Assembly: GCF_021026345.1 (NCBI RefSeq)
Contig: NZ_JAJNCZ010000001.1
Location: 558,001 to 622,000, forward strand
Length of the DNA: 64,000 bases
From: Rhizobium sp. GN54
GTDB lineage: Bacteria > Pseudomonadota > Alphaproteobacteria > Rhizobiales > Rhizobiaceae
Direction of reading: 5' to 3'
Shown: in pieces, positions 42,921 to 50,233 of the stretch
Numbering within the stretch: the first letter of the stretch is position 1
Layout: every line of letters begins with the position of its first letter
The notes under the pieces: generated by a model
Seen by the model: the letters and a program-made list of their open reading frames with translations, nothing else
What the model was told of the DNA's origin: nothing
Databases searched by the model: none
Program-made: the position numbers and the translations under genes

Positions 42921-43396
42921 GATGGAAGGTAGCACGGATCGGGCCCCGCAGAAAGCAGGCGGCGCGGGGCGAGCGGGTGGAGAATTCGCATCAAATAGGA
43001 AAATAATCCTTGACGGCGTGACGGTGGTTTGGTAGGGTCTTGCTACGGTCGGAAAAGTGCGGGCGGAGAGATCCCCCAAAAGTCCGGTTGGTGCGGCCAG
43101 TCCCGGCGGAAGCGAGATCGACGCCGGGAGACGCGCAGGCAAGAAACGTTCGCGTGACACGGACGATTTCACTGTAAAGCAGTGGGATTGCCGGTGCGGA
43201 CGGTGCCGGACCCCTCGAGCGGCGATATCCGCCCGCCGGCCGATCGGCAGCGGTTTTGGCCCGTGTCCCGGGCCTGGTGGCCGGCGAGAGACCGGACACA
43301 GAGACCAAAAGAGAGATCCAATAGAGATCGAAATGACGAGATGCAGGGCGCCCGTCCGGTTCGGACCGCGGCGCCTTTTTTCGTGCGGAGCTTCCC
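42921..43396. other. 476-base leader region of the GTA-type cluster
   Basis: No gene is supported. An AT-rich stretch at about 42990-43040 (GCATCAAATAGGAAAATAAT, then CTTGACGGCGTGACGGTGGT) contains a TTGACG-like -35 element and is a possible cluster promoter. The leader ends in a terminator-like hairpin 15 bases before the first structural gene. Confidence 0.4.
43347..43381 (+). terminator. Terminator-like hairpin in the leader of the GTA-type cluster
   Basis: GGCGCC at 43347-43352 pairs with GGCGCC at 43370-43375, and GTCCG at 43354-43358 pairs with CGGAC at 43362-43366. Six T residues follow at 43376-43381. This is the form of an intrinsic terminator. It lies only 15 bases before the first gene of the cluster and not after any rightward gene, so it could act as an attenuator. 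Function is inferred. Confidence 0.5.
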
Positions 43397-43984
43397 ATGG
43401 ATGAATTCGACGAGGTCGACCTGCGGCTGTTCGGGGCGGCGGAGCCTGCCTGCGATGGACTGGCCGCGGCCGGTTTGGCCGACGGAGCAGAGACGGCGAC
43501 CCTCGTGCTCGACCTGAAGGCGGAGCCCGGCGGCGATCCGCTCGACGACATGCAGGCGATGCTGTCCCAGATGACGAAGGAGCTGCGCGAGCGCTTCCAG
43601 CGCTTCCAGAGCCAGCGCCGCACTGCCGAGCAGATGGCGGCGGAGGCCGACGACGAGGCCGGGCGCAAGCTCGGCCAGGCCGACGCCAAGGCCGCGATTG
43701 AGGCGGTGTCGCTGATCGTGCGTACGCTGGAGAAGATCGACAGCCTTCAGCGCACGATCCTGAGCGAGCGGCGCGACGCGGTCGAACTGGCCTGCGAGGC
43801 CGCGGACTTCGACGCGGTGGTTGCCGAGTTCGACCGGCGGGTGGAGGAGAAGGCAAACGCCTATCTCGAGCGATGGAAGGCGGACTATGAAGAGAGCGCG
43901 CGGCGGGCGGCCGACGGCGGGACCGTGGATGGCGGGGGAACGGGCGCCGCGGGGCCCGGCGGCGACGGCGAGAACGGCCCGTAG
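43397..43984 (+). CDS. Coiled-coil protein at small-terminase position of GTA-type cluster (gp1-like candidate)
   Basis: A 195-residue acidic protein (MDEFDEVDLRLFGAAEP and onward). A long helical, heptad-like region covers about 50-165 (LSQMTKELRERFQRFQSQRR, AIEAVSLIVRTLEKIDSLQR, FDRRVEEKANAYLERWKADY). The tail is Gly-rich. It has a GGAG ribosome site seven bases before the ATG. It lies directly upstream of the large terminase, where RcGTA encodes its small terminase gp1, a helical protein without a classical DNA-binding domain. I see no direct sequence motif, so the assignment rests on position and helical character. Confidence 0.6.
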   Translation: MDEFDEVDLRLFGAAEPACDGLAAAGLADGAETATLVLDLKAEPGGDPLDDMQAMLSQMTKELRERFQRFQSQRRTAEQMAAEADDEAGRKLGQADAKAAIEAVSLIVRTLEKIDSLQRTILSERRDAVELACEAADFDAVVAEFDRRVEEKANAYLERWKADYEESARRAADGGTVDGGGTGAAGPGGDGENGP

Positions 43985-45812
43985 CCGGCGGCGGCTGGAA
44001 GACAGGATCGAGCGCGGATTGCAGAAGGCGACCGACCGGATGGCGAGAGACGCGGACCGGAGCCGTGCACGGCGTGAGGCGACCGTTGCGGATGCGCTGG
44101 GGTGCCTGGATGCGCTGGAACGGCAGATCGGGCGGCACAAGGCGGGCGCGGTGCGGGACGAGGCGGGCGGCGAGGGCCGGCCGGCGGCGATCGCGACCGG
44201 TGCGGCCGGAGATCGTGACGGGCAGGCCGGGTACGTGTCCGCTGTCGACGGTTCGGCGGCTGCGGCCTTCGGTGCGCCGTCGTCTCCTGGCGAGGGGGCG
44301 GCTGCCCCTCATCCGCCTGCCGGCACCTTCTCCCCGCAGGCGGGGAGAAGGGAGACTGACGCGACGGCGGTGTCTGGTGCTTCCGGTCCTTCCGGTGGCG
44401 GTGGCGGTGCGGTCGAGCGGCACGATGCGGGTGAAGCGGGGGCGGGCGGAGAGGCCCGGCTGGCGGTCGCGGCGGACGGGCCGGAACGCGATGGCGACGT
44501 CGCTGACCTCGACGGGAATCCCGCCGCCATGTTCGGCGGGCGGCCGATCAGCGGCGAACGGCTCGGCCGGTCGTTCCGGCTCTGGGCGCTGGAGCGCCAT
44601 CCCGCCCAGGAGGCGCCGAAGGGCGACTGGCGGGTGTGGCTGCTGATGGGCGGGCGCGGATCGGGAAAGACCAGGGCCGGCGCCGAATGGGTGCACGAGG
44701 TGGCGCGCCGGACGGCGAAGCTGCGGATCGCGCTGGTGGCCGAGACGCTGGGCGACGCGCGCGAGGTGATGATCGACGGCGTTTCCGGCATCTGCCGGAT
44801 CGCCCGCAGGGACCGGCCGGAATTCGAGGCCTCGCGGCGCCGGCTCGTCTGGCCGAACGGGACGATCGCGCAGATCTTCTCGTCGGAAGACCCCGAGAGC
44901 CTGCGCGGGCCGCAGTTCCATCTTGCCTGGTGCGACGAGCTCGGCAAGTGGCGGCATGCGCAGGAGACCTGGGACATGCTGCAGTTCGGGCTGCGGCTCG
45001 GCGACAGGCCGCGCGCGCTGGTGACGACGACGCCGCGGGCAATCCCGCTCCTGCGGACGCTCGCCATCGACCGGAGGACGGCGCTCGAGCGCATCCGGAC
45101 GGCCGACAACGCGAAAAATCTCGCGGCCGGCTTCATCGAGGCGCTGAACGAGCGCTATGGCGGCACGCGGCTCGGGCGGCAGGAACTGGACGGCGAACTG
45201 ATCACCGACCGCGAGGACGCGCTCTGGACCCGCGAACGGCTGGAGGCGGTGCGCCAGCGACCTGCAGGCCCCCATTCCAGGGCCCATGCCGGGCCCCATG
45301 CCGGCCCTCTGTCGCGCATCGTCGTGGCGGTCGATCCGCCGGCGACGGCCTCTGCGCAATCCTGCTGCGGCATCGTCGTGGCGGGGCTGGACACGGCGGG
45401 GCGGGCGGTGGTGCTCGCCGATCGCTCGGTCACCGGCGCCAGCCCGGCGGGATGGGCGGGCGCGGTGGTGCAGGCCTTCCGGCGCTTCGATGCCGACCGC
45501 ATCGTCGCCGAGGTGAACCAGGGCGGCGACATGGTGACGGCTATGCTGCGGAGCATCGACGCCGACCTGCCGGTGACGACGGTGCGAGCGACGCGGGGCA
45601 AGTTCCTGCGCGCCGAGCCGGTGGCGGCGCTCTACGAGCAGGGCCGGGTGCTGCATGCCACGGCCTTTGCCGAGCTCGAGGACCAGATGTGCGACTTCGG
45701 CCCGGACGGACTGTCCTCCGGCCGCTCGCCGGACCGGCTCGACGCGCTCGTCTGGGCGCTGACGGCGCTGGTGCTCGAACGGCATGGCGAACCGCGGGTG
45801 AGAGGGATCTGA
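43929..45812 (+). CDS. Large terminase / DNA-packaging ATPase (gp2-like)
   Basis: The conserved enzyme covers roughly 44529-45812 (427 residues from the ATG MFGGRPISGERL). It has Walker A GGRGSGKT, Walker B HLAWCDELGKWR and a C-terminal nuclease with Asp residues in VVAVDPPATA, the EVNQGGD segment and SPDRLDALVWALT. It packages DNA into capsids. The frame is open back to an ATG at 43929, giving 627 residues; that extension is low in complexity and includes a translated type B palindrome at 44304-44350. The real start may be 44529 (weak ribosome site) or an earlier codon. All catalytic motifs look intact. Confidence 0.88.
   Translation: MAGERAPRGPAATARTARSRRRLEDRIERGLQKATDRMARDADRSRARREATVADALGCLDALERQIGRHKAGAVRDEAGGEGRPAAIATGAAGDRDGQAGYVSAVDGSAAAAFGAPSSPGEGAAAPHPPAGTFSPQAGRRETDATAVSGASGPSGGGGGAVERHDAGEAGAGGEARLAVAADGPERDGDVADLDGNPAAMFGGRPISGERLGRSFRLWALERHPAQEAPKGDWRVWLLMGGRGSGKTRAGAEWVHEVARRTAKLRIALVAETLGDAREVMIDGVSGICRIARRDRPEFEASRRRLVWPNGTIAQIFSSEDPESLRGPQFHLAWCDELGKWRHAQETWDMLQFGLRLGDRPRALVTTTPRAIPLLRTLAIDRRTALERIRTADNAKNLAAGFIEALNERYGGTRLGRQELDGELITDREDALWTRERLEAVRQRPAGPHSRAHAGPHAGPLSRIVVAVDPPATASAQSCCGIVVAGLDTAGRAVVLADRSVTGASPAGWAGAVVQAFRRFDADRIVAEVNQGGDMVTAMLRSIDADLPVTTVRATRGKFLRAEPVAALYEQGRVLHATAFAELEDQMCDFGPDGLSSGRSPDRLDALVWALTALVLERHGEPRVRGI
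44304..44350. repeat. Type B palindromic repeat inside the terminase open frame
   Basis: GCCCCTCATCCGCCTGCCGG followed by CACCTTCTCCCCGCAGGCGG and GGAGAAG is a full copy of the intergenic type B unit. Here it is read in frame as PHPPAGTFSPQAGRR within the long form of the terminase gene. It either sits in the leader of a shorter gene or is a coding insertion. Confidence 0.85.
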
Positions 45813-45837
45813 ACGGGATCCGCCACGGGACGCGTCA

Positions 45838-45900
45838 AGGGCGCAAGAGGCGCCATCTGCAGTTTTATGGTGTGTATATTAGTCTTGACTGATATAGTGA
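45838..45900 (+). promoter_or_regulatory. Hairpin and AT-rich island upstream of lysin gene
   Basis: After the terminase, GGCGC-AAGAG-GCGCC forms a short hairpin at 45839-45853. It is followed by an AT-rich stretch (GTTTTATGGTGTGTATATTA, then GTCTTGACTGATATAGTGAG) in otherwise high-GC DNA. It contains TATATT and TTGACT elements and may be a separate promoter for the lysin gene 140 bases on. The exact promoter cannot be fixed. Confidence 0.4.
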
Positions 45901-46037
45901 GGCTGCGTCGGGCGGCGCGGCCAGGGACGCTGCGAAGGCGCGGGTTTCGTGCGACCGGTGCGACGGACGCAATGAGCGTGCCCATGCCGGCGTTCGTGCG
46001 GACGCAGGCCTTTCGGGCCGGGCGGATGGAGGGGAGA

Positions 46038-46658
46038 ATGGCCATCAACAGAACATCGTTCTTCGACTACGTGCGTGGCCATCTCTTCGACGGCTCGCTG
46101 AAGCAGGCCCAGGTCGACGGGCTGACGGCGATCCTTGACAAGTGGGAAAAGGAGATGCCGGGCGCCGACGACCGCTGGCTCGCCTACATGCTGGCGACCG
46201 CGCATCACGAGACGGGCCGGACGATGCAGCCGGTGCGCGAGACCTTTGCCAAAAGCGACGACCGGGCGATCGCGCTCCTCGAGCGGGCCTTCCGGGCCGG
46301 CAGGCTGCCCTGGGTGAGCCGGCCTTACTGGCGCAGGGACGCCGACGGCAAGAGCTGGCTGGGGCGCGGCCTCGTCCAGCTCACCCACAAGGCGAACTAC
46401 GAGAAGATGGCCGAAGCGACCGGGCTCGACCTCACCGGCAGGCCGGACCGGGCGATGGAGCTGAAGACCGCGGTCGACATCCTCTTCTACGGCATGATCC
46501 ACGGCTCCTTCACCGGCAGGAAGCTCGCCGACTATTTCGCCGGGCGCAAGCAGCAATGGGACAACGCCCGCCGCATCATCAACGGCGAGGACAAGATGAT
46601 GCTGGTGGCGAGCTACGCCCGGGAATACTACGCCGCGATCAGCTACACGACCGCGTGA
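46038..46658 (+). CDS. GH19/chitinase-like endolysin
   Basis: A 206-residue protein resembling phage GH19-type lysozymes. Its core has YMLATAHHETGRTMQPVRET, with a likely catalytic Glu at 58, GRGLVQLTHKANYEKMAEAT, and DRAMELKTAVDILFYGMIHG. Such enzymes cut the glycan strands of peptidoglycan. There is no signal peptide, so release would need a holin. The ATG at 46038 has a GGAGGGGA site. It lies between terminase and portal, a position where the R. capsulatus GTA has no lysis gene. A holin-like gene closes the cluster at 61848. Confidence 0.85.
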   Translation: MAINRTSFFDYVRGHLFDGSLKQAQVDGLTAILDKWEKEMPGADDRWLAYMLATAHHETGRTMQPVRETFAKSDDRAIALLERAFRAGRLPWVSRPYWRRDADGKSWLGRGLVQLTHKANYEKMAEATGLDLTGRPDRAMELKTAVDILFYGMIHGSFTGRKLADYFAGRKQQWDNARRIINGEDKMMLVASYAREYYAAISYTTA

Positions 46659-46730
46659 GGGGTCAAGGCAGGGGGATAGGACGTGCGGGGGCAGGAGGGC
46701 GGCAACGGGGGAGACTGGCTCGCACCTCCG

Positions 46731-47489
46731 TCATGCCGGCCCCCGAGCCGGTATTCGACCCGCGCAAGTCGTTGCGCGAAAAGAGCATTTTTCGCGCCGC
46801 GGACGCGGCGCTGCTGGACCCCGGATCGGGTCCGGGGTGACGGGGGTATGGGTGGTGCGCCTTGCTTCAAGGGCGGCGCTGGTAGGTGGGCCGATTGCTT
46901 CGGCCGGGGATGACGCGGACGGCGGGGCAGGCTCTTTCCTCTCCGTCATACCGGCCCCCGAGTCGGTATCCAGCCCGCGCAAGTCGTTGCGCGAAAAGAG
47001 CATTTCCCGCGCCGCGGACGCGGCGCTACTGGACCCCGGATCGGGTCCGGGGTGACGGGGTTATGGGTGGTGCGCCTTGCTTCAAGGGCGGTGCTGGCAG
47101 GTGGGGCGGTTGCGTCGGTTCGGCATGACGCGGACGGCGGGGCAGGCTCTTTCCTCTTCGTCATACCGGCCCCCGAGTCTGTACCCAGCCCGCGCAAGTC
47201 GTTGCGCGAAAGGAGCATTTTCCGCGCCGCGGACGCGGCGCTGCTGGACCCCGGATCGGGTCCGGGGTGACGGGGGTATGGGTGGTGCGCCTTGCTTGAA
47301 GGGCGGTGTTGGCAGGCGGGTCGGTTGCTTTGGGCGCGGCATGACGCGGTGGCGGGGTAGCCCTTGCTCCTGTCATGCCGGCCCGCGGGCCGGTATCCTT
47401 CACGCGCAAACCCCTTGTGCGGATGAGCCTTTTCCGTGCCGCGGACGCGGCGCTGCCGGGTCCCGGATCGGGGCCGGGGTGACGGAGGC
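46731..47489. repeat. Four-copy tandem repeat, unit about 215 bp
   Basis: Near-identical units begin at 46731, 46946, 47161 and, shorter and more diverged, 47373. Each starts TCAT(A/G)CCGGCCC-CGAG and runs through CGCGCAAGTCGTTGCGCGAA, CGCGCCGCGGACGCGGCGCT and CCCGGATCGGGTCCGGGGTG. The first three then have GGGTGGTGCGCCTTGCTT. Each unit contains several hairpins (TTGCGCGAA-type, GCCGCG-GACGCGGC and CCCGGATCGGGTCCGGGG). It fills the 892-base gap between lysin and portal; no gene is seen there. Confidence 0.9.
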
Positions 47490-47550
47490 GTGAGTTGTGG
47501 GCGTCGCGTCAGGGGCGGCGTCGGGTTGGATCGAACAGGGACGAACCTTC

Positions 47551-48732
47551 ATGAGATTTCAGTTTCTTCAGGCCTGGCGGCGCGCCGGGGCGAATGCGGC
47601 TGCGGTGCCCGAGACCAAGGCGGGCGGCTTCGTGACGCTGACGGCCGAGGCGCGGGCGCGCTGGACGAGCCGCAGCTACGCCGCTTTGGCCCGCGAGGGC
47701 TTCATGCGCAATCCGGTGGCGCACCGGGCGGTCCGGATGATCGCCGAGGCGGCCGCCTCGGTTCCCTGGCTGGTCTACGCGGGCGAGGACGAGCTTGCCG
47801 ACGATCCCGCGGCAGGACTGTTGTCCCGGCCGAACGGGCGGATGGGCGGCAACGAATTCTTCGAGGCGCTCTACGGCCACCTGCAGATCTCCGGCAACGC
47901 CTTCGTCGAGGGCGTGCGGATCGGCGGGGACCTGCGCGAACTGCACCTGCTTCGCCCCGACCGGGTACGGGTGATCGAGGGCCGCGACGGCTGGCCCGAG
48001 GCCTATGAATACCGGGCGGGCGCCCATGTCCGCCGCTATCCGGCCGCCGAGAGCGGGGCAGGCGGGGCGCCGACGGGGGGCGCATCGGTGCTGCATCTGC
48101 GGCTGTTCCATCCGCTTGACGACCATCTGGGCTTTGCGCCGCTGGAGGCGGCCTCGGTGGCGCTGGACCTCTCCAATGCGGCTGCGCACTGGAACAAGGC
48201 GCTGCTCGACAATTCGGCGCGACCGTCCGGCGCGCTGGTCTACCAGCCGAAGGACGGCGGCAATCTTTCGCCCGACCAGTACGACAGGCTGAAGGCGGAG
48301 CTCGAGGAGGGCTATTCGGGACCCGCACGGGCCGGCCGGCCGATGCTGCTGGAGGGCGGGCTCGACTGGAAGGCGATGGGGCTGAGCCCCCGCGAGATGG
48401 ACTTCGTCCAGGCGAAGAACGGGGCGGCGCGCGACATCGCGCTCGCCTTCGGCGTGCCGCCGATGCTGATCGGCATTCCCGGCGACGCCACCTATGCCAA
48501 CTACCAGGAGGCCAACCGCGCCTTCTGGCGGCTGACCGTGCTGCCCTTGATCTTCCGCACCGCCTCGGCCCTGTCGGGCTGGCTGTCCGAGGGGCGGGCG
48601 ACCCCGCTCCGGCTGACACCGGACCTCGACCAGGTGGCCGGGCTCTCCGCCGAGCGCGGCGAACTCTGGGCGCGCGTGGGCGCGGCAGGGTTCCTGAGCG
48701 ACGAGGAGAAGCGGCGGGCGGTGGGGTATTGA
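47551..48732 (+). CDS. Phage/GTA portal protein (gp3-like)
   Basis: A 393-residue HK97-type portal protein. It has YAALAREGFMRNPVAHRAVR near the start, HLQISGNAFVEGVRIGGDLR, PLDDHLGFAPLEAASVALDL, and GVPPMLIGIPGDATYANYQE with a following WRLTVLPLI helix. Twelve copies form the ring through which DNA enters the head and to which the tail attaches. Length is typical. The ATG at 47551 (MRFQFLQAWR) is chosen because the upstream frame lies in repeat sequence. It is preceded by the tandem array. Confidence 0.93.
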   Translation: MRFQFLQAWRRAGANAAAVPETKAGGFVTLTAEARARWTSRSYAALAREGFMRNPVAHRAVRMIAEAAASVPWLVYAGEDELADDPAAGLLSRPNGRMGGNEFFEALYGHLQISGNAFVEGVRIGGDLRELHLLRPDRVRVIEGRDGWPEAYEYRAGAHVRRYPAAESGAGGAPTGGASVLHLRLFHPLDDHLGFAPLEAASVALDLSNAAAHWNKALLDNSARPSGALVYQPKDGGNLSPDQYDRLKAELEEGYSGPARAGRPMLLEGGLDWKAMGLSPREMDFVQAKNGAARDIALAFGVPPMLIGIPGDATYANYQEANRAFWRLTVLPLIFRTASALSGWLSEGRATPLRLTPDLDQVAGLSAERGELWARVGAAGFLSDEEKRRAVGY

Positions 48733-48759
48733 GGGGCAGGTAGAGGGATAGGCAGTGGG

Positions 48760-48946
48760 CAGTGGGCAGTAGGGATGGGCGGATAGGGAATAGGGAATAG
48801 GGAATAGGGAATAGGGAATAGGGAATAGGGAATGCGGGAAAAGCCACGCCCCGGAGGGGCCGGTAGCGAACGGGTCGCAACCGTTGTCTCGGCTTCCGAT
48901 CCCTACTTCCCACTGACTATTCCCTATTCGCTATTCGCCCTTCCCT
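48760..48946. repeat. Heptanucleotide array with inverted partner
   Basis: Seven perfect tandem copies of TAGGGAA occupy 48784-48832, preceded by GGCAGTGGGCAGTAGGGAT. An inverted, imperfect partner (CACTGACTATTCCCTATTCG, then CTATTCGCCC) lies at about 48911-48940. The two could fold into a long stem with a loop of roughly 80 bases between the portal gene and the DUF6107 gene. Confidence 0.88.
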
Positions 48947-48977
48947 CCTGCGTGTTCCCAAACCAAGAGGACCTTCC

Positions 48978-49310
48978 ATGGCTGATTTCGGAAACGACGC
49001 GCCGCTTTGGGCGGCGCGGTGGGTGGGGTCTGCGGCGGGGGCTGCGGTGTCGCTCGTCTACATGCTGCCGAAGGGGCGCCGCGAGGCGGCGTCGCGCTTC
49101 GTCACCGGGTTGACCTGCGGGATGATCTTCGGCGGGCCGGTCGGGATCTGGCTCGCCACCCGGCTGGAGATCGCAGCCTTCGTCTCCCGCTACGAGACCA
49201 CGCTCGCCGGCTCCGCCGCCGCCAGCCTGACGGCCTGGTGGGGCCTCGGCGTGCTGATGCGCGCGGCGGAAAGGATGAGCGGGGGCGGGGACGGGGGCGG
49301 GGGGCGGTAG
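48978..49310 (+). CDS. DUF6107 family membrane protein of GTA-type cluster
   Basis: A 110-residue protein of the DUF6107 family found beside portal genes in rhizobial GTA-type clusters. Hydrophobic stretches lie at about 15-30 (RWVGSAAGAAVSLVYML), 42-60 (LTCGMIFGGPVGIWLATRLE) and 75-95, so it is probably a small integral membrane protein. The C terminus is Gly-rich. It occupies the slot between portal and protease. Its role is unknown. It is bracketed on both sides by heptamer-type repeats. Confidence 0.82.
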   Translation: MADFGNDAPLWAARWVGSAAGAAVSLVYMLPKGRREAASRFVTGLTCGMIFGGPVGIWLATRLEIAAFVSRYETTLAGSAAASLTAWWGLGVLMRAAERMSGGGDGGGGR

Positions 49311-49556
49311 CGAATAGCGAGTGGCGAGTAGGGAATAGGGAATAGGCAGTGGGCAGTAGCGAGTGGAGGTGGCGGACGGAACGGCGTCCGGGCACTCCAG
49401 AATCTGCCGGCTGCGGCATTCGTTGCAGCCTGTGCCCAATGCCTGTTGCCTGCTCCTTGCTCGCTTTGCGCGGTTCGCTGCTGCGTGCCGGCTATCCGCA
49501 CCCCGCCACTCGCTATTCGCTACTGCCCACTGCCTACTGCCTACTGCCCACCCCCC
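49308..49556. repeat. Second heptamer-type inverted repeat pair
   Basis: GCGAATAGCGAGTGGCGAGT and AGGGAATAGGGAATAGGCAG lie at 49311-49360. The partner on the other side, CGCCACTCGCTATTCGCTAC followed by TGCCCACTGCCTACTGCCTA, is at about 49503-49548. The halves are imperfect inverted copies with about 150 bases between them, just before the protease gene. They are the same family as the array at 48784-48832. Confidence 0.8.
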
Positions 49557-49575
49557 CCAACATCGGAGAACGACC

Positions 49576-50133
49576 ATGACCTCTGACAGGCTGCCTGTCT
49601 GGCGGACGAAGAAATATGCGGATCTGACGCTGGCCGGGGTATCTGGCGACGGGGTGTTTTCGGGCTATGCCAGCCTGTTCGGCGAGGTCGACCTCGGCAA
49701 GGACGCGCTGGCGCCCGGGGCCTTTGCCGGGTCGCTGGCCAAGCGCGGGGCGGCGGGCGTGCGGATGCTCTATCAGCACGATCCGGCAGAGCCGCTGGGG
49801 CGCTGGCGGACGATCCGCGAGGACGAGCGCGGCCTTTATGTCGAGGGCGTACTCTCGCCGGGCGTGGCCCGGGCCCGCGAGGTGCACCAGCTGATGAAAT
49901 CGGGCGCGCTCGACGGGCTCTCGATCGGCTTCCAGACGGTGCGGTCGAGAACCGACCGGCAGACCGGCGTGCGCCGGATCCTCGAGGCCGACCTCTGGGA
50001 GATCTCGATCGTGACCTTTCCGATGCTGCCGCAGGCTCGCGTCTCGAACGTGAAGAACGCGCGCTGGTTCCGCGACCGAGAGACCGAGCTGGTCCGCAGC
50101 CTGCGGCGCGCTGCGCGGATGCTGAAATCCTGA
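49576..50133 (+). CDS. HK97-family prohead protease (gp4-like)
   Basis: A 185-residue S78-type serine protease that trims capsid proteins during head assembly. It has FSGYASLFGEVDLGKDALAP, the catalytic His in MLYQHDPAEPLGRW, and the catalytic Ser in MKSGALDGLSIGFQT, followed by LWEISIVTFPML. The ATG at 49576 follows a GGAGAACG site. The position just before the capsid gene is canonical. All catalytic residues are intact. Confidence 0.93.
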   Translation: MTSDRLPVWRTKKYADLTLAGVSGDGVFSGYASLFGEVDLGKDALAPGAFAGSLAKRGAAGVRMLYQHDPAEPLGRWRTIREDERGLYVEGVLSPGVARAREVHQLMKSGALDGLSIGFQTVRSRTDRQTGVRRILEADLWEISIVTFPMLPQARVSNVKNARWFRDRETELVRSLRRAARMLKS

Positions 50134-50233
50134 GCCCTGCCGCGCACTGCAGGCTTTCCCGAATTCCCCCCACGCATGCCTCTTTCGATCCGGCTCGTGC
50201 CATCGACGGACATGCCCAGCCAAGGAAGACGCA

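Noticed and set aside
43057-43404. 115-codon frame ending over the first GTA gene start
   Set aside because: Arg/Pro-rich composition without domain or ribosome site, and it reads through the terminator-like hairpin.
42558-45785. A 1075-residue open frame on the minus strand
   Set aside because: Its only real part is the 120-residue MmcQ-like protein at the 3' end; the rest runs antisense through the terminase genes with biased composition due to high GC.
48784-48832. Regular short repeats that might suggest a CRISPR array
   Set aside because: The unit is seven bases with no spacers and no cas genes are present; it is a microsatellite.
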